Positions 19,533 to 27,605 of a stretch of DNA of 64,000 bases are shown here, piece after piece. This stretch comes from Pseudomonas sp. R-28-1W-6 (GTDB lineage: Bacteria; Pseudomonadota; Gammaproteobacteria; Pseudomonadales; Pseudomonadaceae): assembly GCF_009799925.1 (NCBI RefSeq), contig NZ_WELK01000002.1:496001-560000 (forward strand), read 5' to 3'. Numbering within the stretch: position 1 is the first letter of the stretch; every line of letters starts with the position of its first letter. The notes under the pieces were generated by a model that was not told where the DNA came from, searched no databases, and saw only the letters and a program-made list of their open reading frames with translations. Made by a program: the position numbers and the translations under genes.

Positions 19533-22500
19533 TTACTGCAATTGACGCCACATGATACGCCGGGATTGTGAAACACCGCCGCACTGCCCGTTGTTCACCT
19601 CGCCACACTCATCCACCACCACCACCTCACCGGTCGAATCCAGAATGTATTTACCCTGGGTCTTCTTCTGGTCGCCAGCATCGATGATCACAGGCTGCCC
19701 CGGCAGGCCGCCATCGATCGCCAGACCGGAAACCCGAATATCGGTCTCATCGATACGCCCGTCACCATTGGTATCCAGCACCGGATAGCTCAGCATCTTC
19801 CCAGACAGGGCATCCAGCTCGACCAACTTGCCACTACCGGTACTTTGGCAGGGATCATCGGCATCGACCTTGGCGGTCACGAAGATGACTCGCCCCATAG
19901 TTGTCTGTGCCGGGTAGATGACACGCTCGCCCTCACGAGCACCATCTAGGCTGAGCGGCAGGTACCAGCCACGCCGGGTATCCCAATCGACTTCATTTTC
20001 ACTGGTTTTGTAATAGGTCTGTGTTACACCGTTCGCGGTGATGTCCAGAGCCTCCGTAAAGCTCTGTTCCTGCAGGGAAGTGCTCTCGACCGTGCCGGCT
20101 GCACCATTCTTGTCCCAGATACCGTAGAACGTCTGCAGCTCGGTACTGAGTTTGTCAATAGACTCCATCAGCTTGCCGGTGCCGAACAGCACCAGATGCC
20201 CACCCTCGGTGTGCTCGACCACCAGCGGCCTGGCCGTGATCGGATGGTCTACTCCTGCTGCAAACAACGGGCTGCCCGAATTAGCAACAGATCCGGAGAC
20301 ACTGGAAAAATCGAACTCCCAGAGATTGCCACGCAGGTCGCCGGCATAAACCTTCTGCACCTGATACTGAGCATTTACCACCATCTGCGGGCTGGACAAG
20401 CCATTAGGCGCCGTACCATCGTCGTTGGCATCGACCACGATTTCCTGGATCAGCGCACCGGTTCTCAGGTTGACCACGTACAGCGAGGCTTTACCCAGGT
20501 GACTGCCATAACCATTACCAAAGATCGCCACCCACTCGTTATCCGAGGTTCTCGCCACCAGCGGCTTCGAGTAGGTATAACCCAGGTTGTTGAAAGCATT
20601 TGCCGGAGTCGAGGTAGCTGGCGCAGTGATCTGCCACAGAGCACTGATACTGTTATTACCAGCAGAGAACAGCTTGACAGCGAACATGCTCTTACCGCCA
20701 CCACCCATCCCTGCAATGGCTACAGTGGACCAGGTCGAGCCCAGCTCAGCATCCGCAACCGTGATACCGCCATCCACCATGAACTTGTGCGAGCCGCCGG
20801 TGGCATAGTCTGGGGCAGCCACAGTATGCAGTGATGGGAATACGCTGGAAGGCATGAACGCATAGCGATGCCCGCCCGTTTCGGCATCGATCACATGAAA
20901 GAAACCATCGTTGCTGTTGACCAGCAGACTGTTGGTCATCGCAGCCTTGGCGGACATATAGGTGTTATAGGAGTTATCGCCAGTGACACTGCTGGCCAGA
21001 CGCTCCGTCGACGAAAGCCGCTCAAGCGTGGAGTTGATGACATCACCTAGCAGAACCGTTCGTGTGCGCAATCCCGTCACCGCGGAACCCTTGGCCCAAT
21101 CGACCAACTGAGTGCCGGTGATACCACTTGGCAAATCTGCATCCAGAATCGCCTGCTGGTCATTAGACACATTGCTGTAGTTGAGCGAAACCACAGCATT
21201 GGTCGCAGTATTGTAGGTTTCGTAAGAAGCCCCGTTATTGGAGGGCGTAATGGTGCTATCGGTTGTCCAGGCACGCGATACCAGACGCCCCGTAGTTTCA
21301 CTCAGGCTATAGGCCTCGATGGTGCCACGCCAGTCGGCAGGGTCGTAGAGCGTCTTGTAGTAACGGGTGGATGTGGTCAAGCTCGAAGAACTGGACGCAC
21401 CGGCGCCACCGGAACCCGCTTGCGCACTGATTTCGTTAAGTGCCTGGCTTAAAGCCGAACTCAAACCGGCACTATCGGAAGCCGTGTAGTACTTGCCGCG
21501 ACCATAGTAGGCCGCATCCTTCAGCATCTGATTATCTTGGGCAAAACCAACCGTATAGGTTCTGATATTTTGCTTATTGAACGTACTATCCTCGAAGCTC
21601 TTACCCGAATTATCCAAGGTGCTTGCCGTAGGCCGGATATCGACGTCATAAGCAAACGAGGCTATGTCATCCAGATAATAGCTATGCCCCTCACTACCCA
21701 GAGAAATAGACGAGTCACCATCAGAGTATGGGGCTGGCGGAGCAGGGTTCACCCCATCCCAGTTAGGCAGGTTATCCGCCCCCCCTACCGAGGGATTGTC
21801 CCGATCCGGATCGGTCGATGCGTTATAGAACTTGGTGTCATATGTCGGCGCACCGTCGGTCACGACAATCCCGAAACTCTTCTGACAACGGTACTGGATC
21901 TGATCAGACGGGGTTGCCGGGGCGGCATTGTAGGAACTAGCCAGGCCACGATAGTAGCGCACCACATCGTAATAAGCCTCCGACAATGGAGTCCAAGTTG
22001 CACCATACAAGGCATTGACCTGAGTATTTAACGTACTTTGAGCAGCTCCCAGCTGTGAAAGAATAATACCACCCTGCTGCTCATAAACCTCGCCAGTACT
22101 GCCAGAGGCAGTATTACCCGGCCGGAAACTAGCCAAGCCAAAGCGAACACCAGAAATATTGTCAGCGATGACCTGCTTAACAACTGACTTGGCAACCCCC
22201 ATACGGTGACCGGTTGGAATATCCGCCGCACTAAAGGTGCCCGCCAGAAGGCCTTGCACCAGATATTCGAGATAATTCTTTGGCATATCTACTTCATCGG
22301 CCATGGTGCCCGATGAATTTATCTGAAGCTCATCAGGAAAAGGAATGCAGACGGTCTGACCCGCACTACCGGGATAGTAAACCGTCTTCTTGCTAACCTT
22401 ATACGCATTCCTTGCACCCAACTTGTAAGATCCAGCACTGCAGTCACCCTGCGCCACGTCGTCATGCCCGGAGAGCGTAGCCGTCTCTGTCCAGTGATCT

Positions 22501-22781
22501 TTATTATTGACAGTACAGGAGGTTCCAGCCTTGCAATACATCGCCGTTGGATAGTCGGCCTTGGAATTAAATCCGTTATGATAGATAACGGTATTCATAC
22601 TACCCGAGTTATCCAGCAGCACCACCACATTGGGCGCAACGGCGGCCGTACTCAACAGCGGCGCCTGAAACGGAGTAAATGCATAAACCGGAGCAGCCGC
22701 ATATACCGCCAGGGCAAAACCGGCCAGCAGCGAAAGCAACCTAGCTCCTGAGGCGTTGCACTTGTTTTTAAAATATGACAT
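19533..22781 (-). CDS. pilY1: Pilus tip adhesin PilY1
   Basis: About 1082 residues, secreted, tip-located adhesin and mechanosensor. A signal peptide ends near AAPVYA (about residue 34). A von Willebrand A domain follows, with a MIDAS motif DNSGS (about 53-57) and TDGAPT further on. The C-terminal half is a PilY1-type beta-propeller containing a calcium site DTNGDGRIDETD (about residue 1000), the loop that controls retraction in P. aeruginosa. No RGD was seen. The frame is open to 22847, but the ATG at 22781 begins the signal peptide and has GAGG upstream. It starts 22 bases after pilX. Confidence 0.95.
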   Translation of the reverse strand: MSYFKNKCNASGARLLSLLAGFALAVYAAAPVYAFTPFQAPLLSTAAVAPNVVVLLDNSGSMNTVIYHNGFNSKADYPTAMYCKAGTSCTVNNKDHWTETATLSGHDDVAQGDCSAGSYKLGARNAYKVSKKTVYYPGSAGQTVCIPFPDELQINSSGTMADEVDMPKNYLEYLVQGLLAGTFSAADIPTGHRMGVAKSVVKQVIADNISGVRFGLASFRPGNTASGSTGEVYEQQGGIILSQLGAAQSTLNTQVNALYGATWTPLSEAYYDVVRYYRGLASSYNAAPATPSDQIQYRCQKSFGIVVTDGAPTYDTKFYNASTDPDRDNPSVGGADNLPNWDGVNPAPPAPYSDGDSSISLGSEGHSYYLDDIASFAYDVDIRPTASTLDNSGKSFEDSTFNKQNIRTYTVGFAQDNQMLKDAAYYGRGKYYTASDSAGLSSALSQALNEISAQAGSGGAGASSSSSLTTSTRYYKTLYDPADWRGTIEAYSLSETTGRLVSRAWTTDSTITPSNNGASYETYNTATNAVVSLNYSNVSNDQQAILDADLPSGITGTQLVDWAKGSAVTGLRTRTVLLGDVINSTLERLSSTERLASSVTGDNSYNTYMSAKAAMTNSLLVNSNDGFFHVIDAETGGHRYAFMPSSVFPSLHTVAAPDYATGGSHKFMVDGGITVADAELGSTWSTVAIAGMGGGGKSMFAVKLFSAGNNSISALWQITAPATSTPANAFNNLGYTYSKPLVARTSDNEWVAIFGNGYGSHLGKASLYVVNLRTGALIQEIVVDANDDGTAPNGLSSPQMVVNAQYQVQKVYAGDLRGNLWEFDFSSVSGSVANSGSPLFAAGVDHPITARPLVVEHTEGGHLVLFGTGKLMESIDKLSTELQTFYGIWDKNGAAGTVESTSLQEQSFTEALDITANGVTQTYYKTSENEVDWDTRRGWYLPLSLDGAREGERVIYPAQTTMGRVIFVTAKVDADDPCQSTGSGKLVELDALSGKMLSYPVLDTNGDGRIDETDIRVSGLAIDGGLPGQPVIIDAGDQKKTQGKYILDSTGEVVVVDECGEVNNGQCGGVSQSRRIMWRQLQ

Positions 22782-22803
22782 TCCCTTATTCCTCACAGAA
22801 CAC

Positions 22804-23283
22804 TCAGTTACTGTGCGCATAGATACTTTCCAGCGCAGTCCTGGCATTACCCTGGTACGACACTGCAGTCACCCGATACAGCACGACACTCGAACCGACC
22901 TGCACATTTACTGCAGCACTTGACCCCCCGAGCTTCTGCAGTTGATAGAAGGTATTGCCCGAGGCAGCACTCCTCCAAACATCGCAGACGCCATCAGTCT
23001 CGACCAGCCCCCCGGTGATAGCTGGCACACGACAATTATCGCCAACACACTCGTCACACGTCGCCAGATCACCCTCATGAGCAACATCAAGGATATAGTT
23101 CTCACCTTCACGCAACGCCCGCTCGGCCAATTGGAACGTTTCATTCTTCAACTTGACATTACCGGCCATCTTCTCCTGCACGCCCGCATTCTGCATGGCC
23201 GCCACACCGAAGATGGTCAGCAACAGGAGGAAGATCAGACTTACAAACAAGGCCATGCCGCTCTGTTTCTTTATGATTTGCAT
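22804..23283 (-). CDS. pilX: Minor pilin PilX
   Basis: A 159-residue prepilin. The leader MQIIKKQSG is followed by MALFVSLIFLLLLTIFGVAAM, so the mature protein begins with Met rather than Phe and has no Glu5. Lack of Glu5 is normal for PilX, which resembles the GspK pseudopilins that sit at the top of the initiating complex. The EKMAGN segment just after the helix is typical of the family. Cysteines cluster in TCDECVGDNC. RBS GGGAGAGG precedes the ATG; pilW ends 12 bases upstream. Confidence 0.92.
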   Translation of the reverse strand: MQIIKKQSGMALFVSLIFLLLLTIFGVAAMQNAGVQEKMAGNVKLKNETFQLAERALREGENYILDVAHEGDLATCDECVGDNCRVPAITGGLVETDGVCDVWRSAASGNTFYQLQKLGGSSAAVNVQVGSSVVLYRVTAVSYQGNARTALESIYAHSN

Positions 23284-23295
23284 ACCCCTCTCCCT

Positions 23296-24021
23296 TCACA
23301 GCAGCCGGTTGCGTAGCGCCGCTACAACCGAATAAGTCTGATCACGCGCCTTACCGTCTGGGTCAGCCAGGGTCATTCTGATTCGCACACTGCGGATAAA
23401 CGCCGAATTGCCAGGAGTCTCAACGTAACTGCCCGATGCATAGGTACTTTCAGAGTCTGCCGCCACGCCAAAGGCGACGGAAAAATCCGCAACCCCGGTA
23501 ATCAAGGGTTGAAAGCCGCCACTCCCGCCATTCTGCACGGAAAGCGTCTGTTCTCCGGAATCGTACCGATACTCGACCTGGCGAATAGGGAAGGCCATCT
23601 CCCCTGTTGCCGGATCATGCTCCCCGACCTGTACCGTACCAGTGGTGCGGCAATCGGTGGTCAACGTCCAGTCGGCATCGGTTGCCGCGGTAGAACCGGT
23701 GACGGCATTCGTCGTAATGATGCCGAGCGTATTGCTCTCCCAAGTAATAGGCTCATCGAACTCCGGCGGAACGCCGGTGACCGAACCAGAACTCAGCGAC
23801 AGACAGCCGAACATGCCCGCCATGCGCAATTCCTGGGTCATGCGCGTCAGCACATAGCGGGCATCCTCCTGCAAACGCGCCGAAGCATCCTGCGCTACGT
23901 AGGTTTGCTTGGAACTGACGAATATCTGGGTAATTCCCAGCACCACCAGCAGACCAAGCGCCAGGGCAACCATGACCTCAACAAGACCGAACCCTTTTTG
24001 TTTGCTCTTCATCATGCGCAT
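23296..24021 (-). CDS. pilW: Minor pilin PilW
   Basis: A 241-residue prepilin, the longest minor pilin here, related to GspJ. Leader MRMMKSKQKG precedes FGLVEVMVALALGLLVVLG, with Glu at mature position 5. The ARLQEDARYVLTRMTQELRMAGMFGC stretch (about 50-75) is the conserved part of PilW. The ATG at 24021 shares one base with the pilV stop (TGATG), the same coupling as fimU-pilV; a GTG at 24024 would add one residue. PilW with PilV, PilX and FimU primes pilus assembly and anchors PilY1. Confidence 0.92.
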   Translation of the reverse strand: MRMMKSKQKGFGLVEVMVALALGLLVVLGITQIFVSSKQTYVAQDASARLQEDARYVLTRMTQELRMAGMFGCLSLSSGSVTGVPPEFDEPITWESNTLGIITTNAVTGSTAATDADWTLTTDCRTTGTVQVGEHDPATGEMAFPIRQVEYRYDSGEQTLSVQNGGSGGFQPLITGVADFSVAFGVAADSESTYASGSYVETPGNSAFIRSVRIRMTLADPDGKARDQTYSVVAALRNRLL

Positions 24022-24467
24022 CACTCGTTGGCAACATCGGTGGTAATGGTGAAGTTGCCAGTTTCATCAGCACTGAGACCTGCCTTGCCCTCCGACCAAC
24101 TGATGGTCACGCTGACCGTACTGCCGACCACATTGATACTGCCGAGCCCATCGGGAAGGCTCTGCACATTGGTTGAGAAGTCGATCAGATCGGTATCCTG
24201 CAGACCGGATCCCGACGGCGGAGAGTTGGTGCTATCCAGGTCATAGGCATTCAGGTTGTCTGGATCGGCACTGGCCCGTATTCGATCCAGAATGTCGTAA
24301 GCGATGAAACTGGCCTGCGAGGTATAGACGGCACTATTGGTGTACTTCAGCGCATTAAGCTGCAGCGCGGCAGCCCCTAGCACGCCGATCGCGCTGATGA
24401 AAACGGCAATCATCACCTCGATCAGAGTGACGCCCTGCTGCATTTTGTGCATCCGTTGCATGCTCAT
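24021..24467 (-). CDS. pilV: Minor pilin PilV
   Basis: A 148-residue prepilin. Leader MSMQRMHKMQQG precedes VTLIEVMIAVFISAIGVLGAAA, with Glu5 present and Val in place of Phe at position 1, common in PilV/GspI proteins. The helix continues through ALQLNALKYTNSAVYTSQASFIAYDILDR. The open frame reaches 24506, but the ATG at 24467 overlaps the fimU stop by one base and gives a normal leader. No internal disulfide pair is apparent. Confidence 0.92.
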   Translation of the reverse strand: MSMQRMHKMQQGVTLIEVMIAVFISAIGVLGAAALQLNALKYTNSAVYTSQASFIAYDILDRIRASADPDNLNAYDLDSTNSPPSGSGLQDTDLIDFSTNVQSLPDGLGSINVVGSTVSVTISWSEGKAGLSADETGNFTITTDVANE

Positions 24468-24931
24468 TAATTGCACACTCCAACCTGAATGCGCCCGCTC
24501 AGGCACACCGCCACAACTTTGTTCTGATCACTCAGCGTGTAGGTGAACGCCACAGCGGCTGACGGGCTATTCAGACCGCCAAAGCTATTGAATACAATCG
24601 CGTCGGCACCATTCTCTTCGGCCACCGCCGCCCCCGACGACATAGCCGGTACGGTGCGCAATACCGCATCGTCAGAACTCTGTTTGATGGTGATGCCTGC
24701 AGCCCATCCCGCATTGCTATCAGTCGGTTCCACTGTCACCGACTGACTACGGTTGATGGCCTCGAGGCGGCCATAGTTGAGCGCTTGAGCCAAATCATTC
24801 GCTTCGGTGCTGGCTCGCGAGCGCTCGAATGCACCGTCGAAAGCCGGCAGGCCCAAGGCGGCCAGAACCGCCACGACAGCCAGCGTGATCATCAGCTCGA
24901 TGATGGTGAAACCCCGTAGATATCGCCGCAT
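24467..24931 (-). CDS. fimU: Minor pilin FimU
   Basis: A 154-residue prepilin, GspH-like, first gene of the leftward minor pilin operon. Leader MRRYLRG is followed by FTIIELMITLAVVAVLAALGLPAF with Glu5. The globular part has GspH/FimT features (RLEAINRSQSVTVEP, the AGWAAGI strand) and two cysteines (VVAVCLSG and VGVCN) at the C-terminus. The open frame reaches 25084; the ATG at 24931 has GGGAGG seven bases upstream. The operon promoter should lie in the 190-base gap to the divergent fimT; no clear -35/-10 pair could be picked out. Confidence 0.92.
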   Translation of the reverse strand: MRRYLRGFTIIELMITLAVVAVLAALGLPAFDGAFERSRASTEANDLAQALNYGRLEAINRSQSVTVEPTDSNAGWAAGITIKQSSDDAVLRTVPAMSSGAAVAEENGADAIVFNSFGGLNSPSAAVAFTYTLSDQNKVVAVCLSGRIQVGVCN

Positions 24932-25124
24932 GGCCGTCCTCCCTTTTCTGGGCGCGACTATATCCATAAGCCCGGAGGACAACAGGCCAAACGGGACATA
25001 CGGTCGATTTAGAAGCCTCAGCGAATACCGACAGGGGACTCCGTACAGTCCGGACAAGTGGCCTTGCCCATCGGCCAGGCTCACCTATAGTCAGATCGCC
25101 TACTAATCCACGGACGGATTAAAC

Positions 25125-25652
25125 ATGCGCCCCCACGGATTCACTCTGATCGAACTACTGACAGCACTTGCCATTACGGCAACGCTTTCCTTCTTGGTAG
25201 TACCCGCAACCAGCGCCCTCATCGCCAAACAGAGGCTGAATGCCGGCCTGGGCAACTTCACCAACAGCCTTAAATACGCCAGAACCTATGCGGTACTGCA
25301 CCAGACGGGAGTAACCTTGCTGGCTCAGCAGAGTGATTGGGGAGCTGGCTGGACGGTATTCGAAGACCCCAACAGCAACGCCATACAGGATGATGGCGAA
25401 CATGTGCTACTGAGCAGGGAGCCCAGTGAAACGCTGATAATATCTGGCAATACGTCCATCGCCAGTTATGTGCACTTCAACATGTATGGTGAACCGCAAC
25501 TGAGCAGCGGCGGATTTCAGGCTGGCACCTTGATCTTCTGCTCGCCGGCATCCCCCGACACCCACCACAAGCTGATCATGGCGAAAACCGGCAGGGTTCG
25601 CATCAGCTCAAGCGTCGACTCGACACCCTGCTCGCCAGCTACAGGCTCTTGA
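25125..25652 (+). CDS. fimT: FimT-like type IV pilin-fold protein with a GRxR motif
   Basis: A 175-residue GspH/FimT-type prepilin. The very short leader MRPHG is followed by [21 protein letters not shown] (Glu5 present). The C-terminal tail holds GRVR (about 156-159) before a Ser-rich end; a GRxR motif in this position is the DNA-binding signature of FimT proteins that act in natural transformation, best known from Legionella. Two cysteines (IFCSP and TPCSP) may bridge the tail. It is divergent from fimU and overlaps the convergent ispH by 14 bases. Composition is lower in GC than the housekeeping flank. Confidence 0.88.
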   Translation: MRPHGFTLIELLTALAITATLSFLVVPATSALIAKQRLNAGLGNFTNSLKYARTYAVLHQTGVTLLAQQSDWGAGWTVFEDPNSNAIQDDGEHVLLSREPSETLIISGNTSIASYVHFNMYGEPQLSSGGFQAGTLIFCSPASPDTHHKLIMAKTGRVRISSSVDSTPCSPATGS

Positions 25653-26583
25653 CCCGCAACTCCTTCGGCATCGAGAAGGTCACATTCTCTGGCCGACCGT
25701 CCAATTCCTCCGCGCCGGCCGCCCCCCATTCACGCAAGCGTTCAACCACCGCACGCACCAGCACTTCCGGAGCGGATGCACCGGCCGTGATGCCGATCAG
25801 TGACTTACCGGCAAACCATTCCTGGTGCAGGTCTTCGGCGCCATCGATGAGATAGGCCGGAGTCTCCAGGCGCTCAGCCAGTTCGCGCAGACGATTGGAG
25901 TTGGAGCTGTTCGGACTGCCCACTACCAGCACCACATCGCATTCGGCGGCCAGCTGCTTGACCGCATCCTGGCGATTCTGGGTGGCGTAGCAGATGTCGT
26001 CCTTGCGCGGGCCGCCGATGCTCGGGAACTTGGCCCGCAGCGCGTCGATGACCCGACTGGTGTCGTCCATCGACAGGGTGGTCTGGGTGACGAAGGCCAG
26101 TTGCTCGGGGTTGCGCACCTGCAACCTGGCAACGTCCGCCTCATCTTCGACCAGGTAGATGGCGCCGCCGTTGGCCGAGTCGTACTGGCCCATGGTGCCT
26201 TCGACTTCCGGATGCCCGGCATGGCCGATGAGGATGCACTCGCGGCCATCGCGGCTGTAGCGAGCTACTTCCATATGCACCTTGGTCACCAGCGGGCAGG
26301 TCGCATCAAACACCTTGAGCCCGCGCGCCTCGGCCTCCTGGCGCACCGCCTGGGAAACCCCGTGGGCGCTGAAGATGACGATGACGTCGTCCGGCACCTG
26401 CTCCAGCTCTTCGACGAAGATGGCGCCGCGCGCACGCAGGTCCTCGACCACGAACTTGTTGTGCACCACTTCATGCCGCACGTAGATCGGCGGACCAAAC
26501 ACTTCCAGGGCGCGGTTGACGATCTCGATCGCACGATCGACACCTGCGCAGAAGCCGCGGGGGTTGGCGAGTTTGATTTGCAT
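25639..26583 (-). CDS. ispH: 4-hydroxy-3-methylbut-2-enyl diphosphate reductase IspH (LytB)
   Basis: A 314-residue iron-sulfur enzyme that makes IPP and DMAPP in the last step of the MEP isoprenoid pathway. Cluster-binding cysteines appear in [11 protein letters not shown] (about residue 12), DATCPLV (about 96) and ICYATQNR (about 197). Also seen are [21 protein letters not shown] and the catalytic TQTTLS segment. Full length. It is the last gene of the leftward ribF-ileS-lspA-fkpB-ispH series, 82 bases after fkpB, and meets fimT tail to tail. Confidence 0.97.
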   Translation of the reverse strand: MQIKLANPRGFCAGVDRAIEIVNRALEVFGPPIYVRHEVVHNKFVVEDLRARGAIFVEELEQVPDDVIVIFSAHGVSQAVRQEAEARGLKVFDATCPLVTKVHMEVARYSRDGRECILIGHAGHPEVEGTMGQYDSANGGAIYLVEDEADVARLQVRNPEQLAFVTQTTLSMDDTSRVIDALRAKFPSIGGPRKDDICYATQNRQDAVKQLAAECDVVLVVGSPNSSNSNRLRELAERLETPAYLIDGAEDLHQEWFAGKSLIGITAGASAPEVLVRAVVERLREWGAAGAEELDGRPENVTFSMPKELRVKSL

Positions 26584-26665
26584 GCTGGCGATCTCGGGCA
26601 GGGCGCTGGAAAGAAAGATGAGCGTTGAAGCCTCGGCCGCGCCACGGTGGCGCGGCCTGCCGGCA

Positions 26666-27103
26666 TCAGGCCGGGCGAACCTCGATGATTTCCACCTCGA
26701 AGTTCAGGGTCTTGCCCGCCAGCGGGTGATTGAAGTCGATGGTCACCTGGGCGTCGTCAAAGGCTTTGACCACCCCGGGCAGCTCGGCGTTGGCCGCATC
26801 GTTGAAAATCACCAGCAGCCCCTCGGACAGCTCCATGTCCTGGAACTGCGAACGCGGCATCACCTGCACATTCTGCGGGTTGGGCTGGCCGAAGGCATTT
26901 TCCGGCTCGACCTGCACCACGCGCTTGTCGCCGGCCTTGAAGCCGAACAGGGCAGCCTCGAAACCGGGCAGCAGATTGCCATCGCCGACCTTGAAGGTCG
27001 CCGGCTGCTTGTCGAAGGTGCTGTCGACCACGTCGCCGTTAGCCAGCTTGAGGGCGAAATGCAGGGTGACTTCCCTGTCCGGGCCAATACGTTGCTCAGT
27101 CAT
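26666..27103 (-). CDS. fkpB: FKBP-type peptidyl-prolyl isomerase FkpB (SlpA)
   Basis: A 145-residue cytoplasmic SlyD-like FKBP. The FKBP half contains [19 protein letters not shown] and [15 protein letters not shown], and an insert-in-flap domain follows (about 70-125, ENAFGQ... to [16 protein letters not shown]). It lacks the histidine-rich metal tail of SlyD, which separates SlpA from SlyD. The start overlaps the lspA stop by eight bases, so the two are coupled. The lspA-fkpB-ispH order is conserved in gammaproteobacteria. Confidence 0.95.
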   Translation of the reverse strand: MTEQRIGPDREVTLHFALKLANGDVVDSTFDKQPATFKVGDGNLLPGFEAALFGFKAGDKRVVQVEPENAFGQPNPQNVQVMPRSQFQDMELSEGLLVIFNDAANAELPGVVKAFDDAQVTIDFNHPLAGKTLNFEVEIIEVRPA

Positions 27104-27605
27104 GGGCGGGTTCTCCGGACTTCTTGCTCTTGAACATATCCAGCGCCAGCATCACGGCGCCGACGGTAATGCCACTGTCCGCCAGGTTGAAGGCGGGGAA
27201 GTAATACTGGTTCTGCCAGTGCACGAGGATGAAATCGACCACGTGACCGAGCACGACACGGTCATACAGGTTGCCCAGCGCCCCACCCAGCACCAGGGCC
27301 AGGGCGATGGCCAGCCAGGTTTCATCGGCCTTCAGGCGCTTCAGCCAGACCACCAGCACCGCACTGACGCCCAGGGCGATGACGGCGAAGAACCAGCGCT
27401 GCCAGCCGGACTCGCCCGCCAGGAAACTGAAGGCGGCACCGCGGTTGTACACATGGATCCAGTCGAAATAGCCATCGAGCACGACCACGCGCTGACCATA
27501 CTCGAGCAGCTGCAGCACCACCTGCTTGCTGCCCTGGTCGAGGACGAACACCAGCAGCGCCAGCCACAGCCAGGCCAGGCGCCCGAAACGGCTGACCTCA
27601 GGCAT
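27096..27605 (-). CDS. lspA: Lipoprotein signal peptidase LspA
   Basis: A 169-residue inner-membrane aspartyl protease that removes signal peptides from diacylated prolipoproteins such as BamD. Four membrane segments are visible. Catalytic aspartates sit in [10 protein letters not shown] (about residue 118) and FNLADSGI (about 137). The frame is open to 27626, but the ATG at 27605 gives the normal N-terminus [14 protein letters not shown] and overlaps the ileS stop by eight bases. A C-terminal FKSKKS tail is cytoplasmic. Confidence 0.97.
   Translation of the reverse strand: MPEVSRFGRLAWLWLALLVFVLDQGSKQVVLQLLEYGQRVVVLDGYFDWIHVYNRGAAFSFLAGESGWQRWFFAVIALGVSAVLVVWLKRLKADETWLAIALALVLGGALGNLYDRVVLGHVVDFILVHWQNQYYFPAFNLADSGITVGAVMLALDMFKSKKSGEPAHD

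Noticed and set aside
22804..23283. Loss of Glu5 in PilX read as a damaged pilin.
   Set aside because: PilX/GspK-type pilins normally lack Glu5, and the rest of the protein, leader and reading frame are intact.
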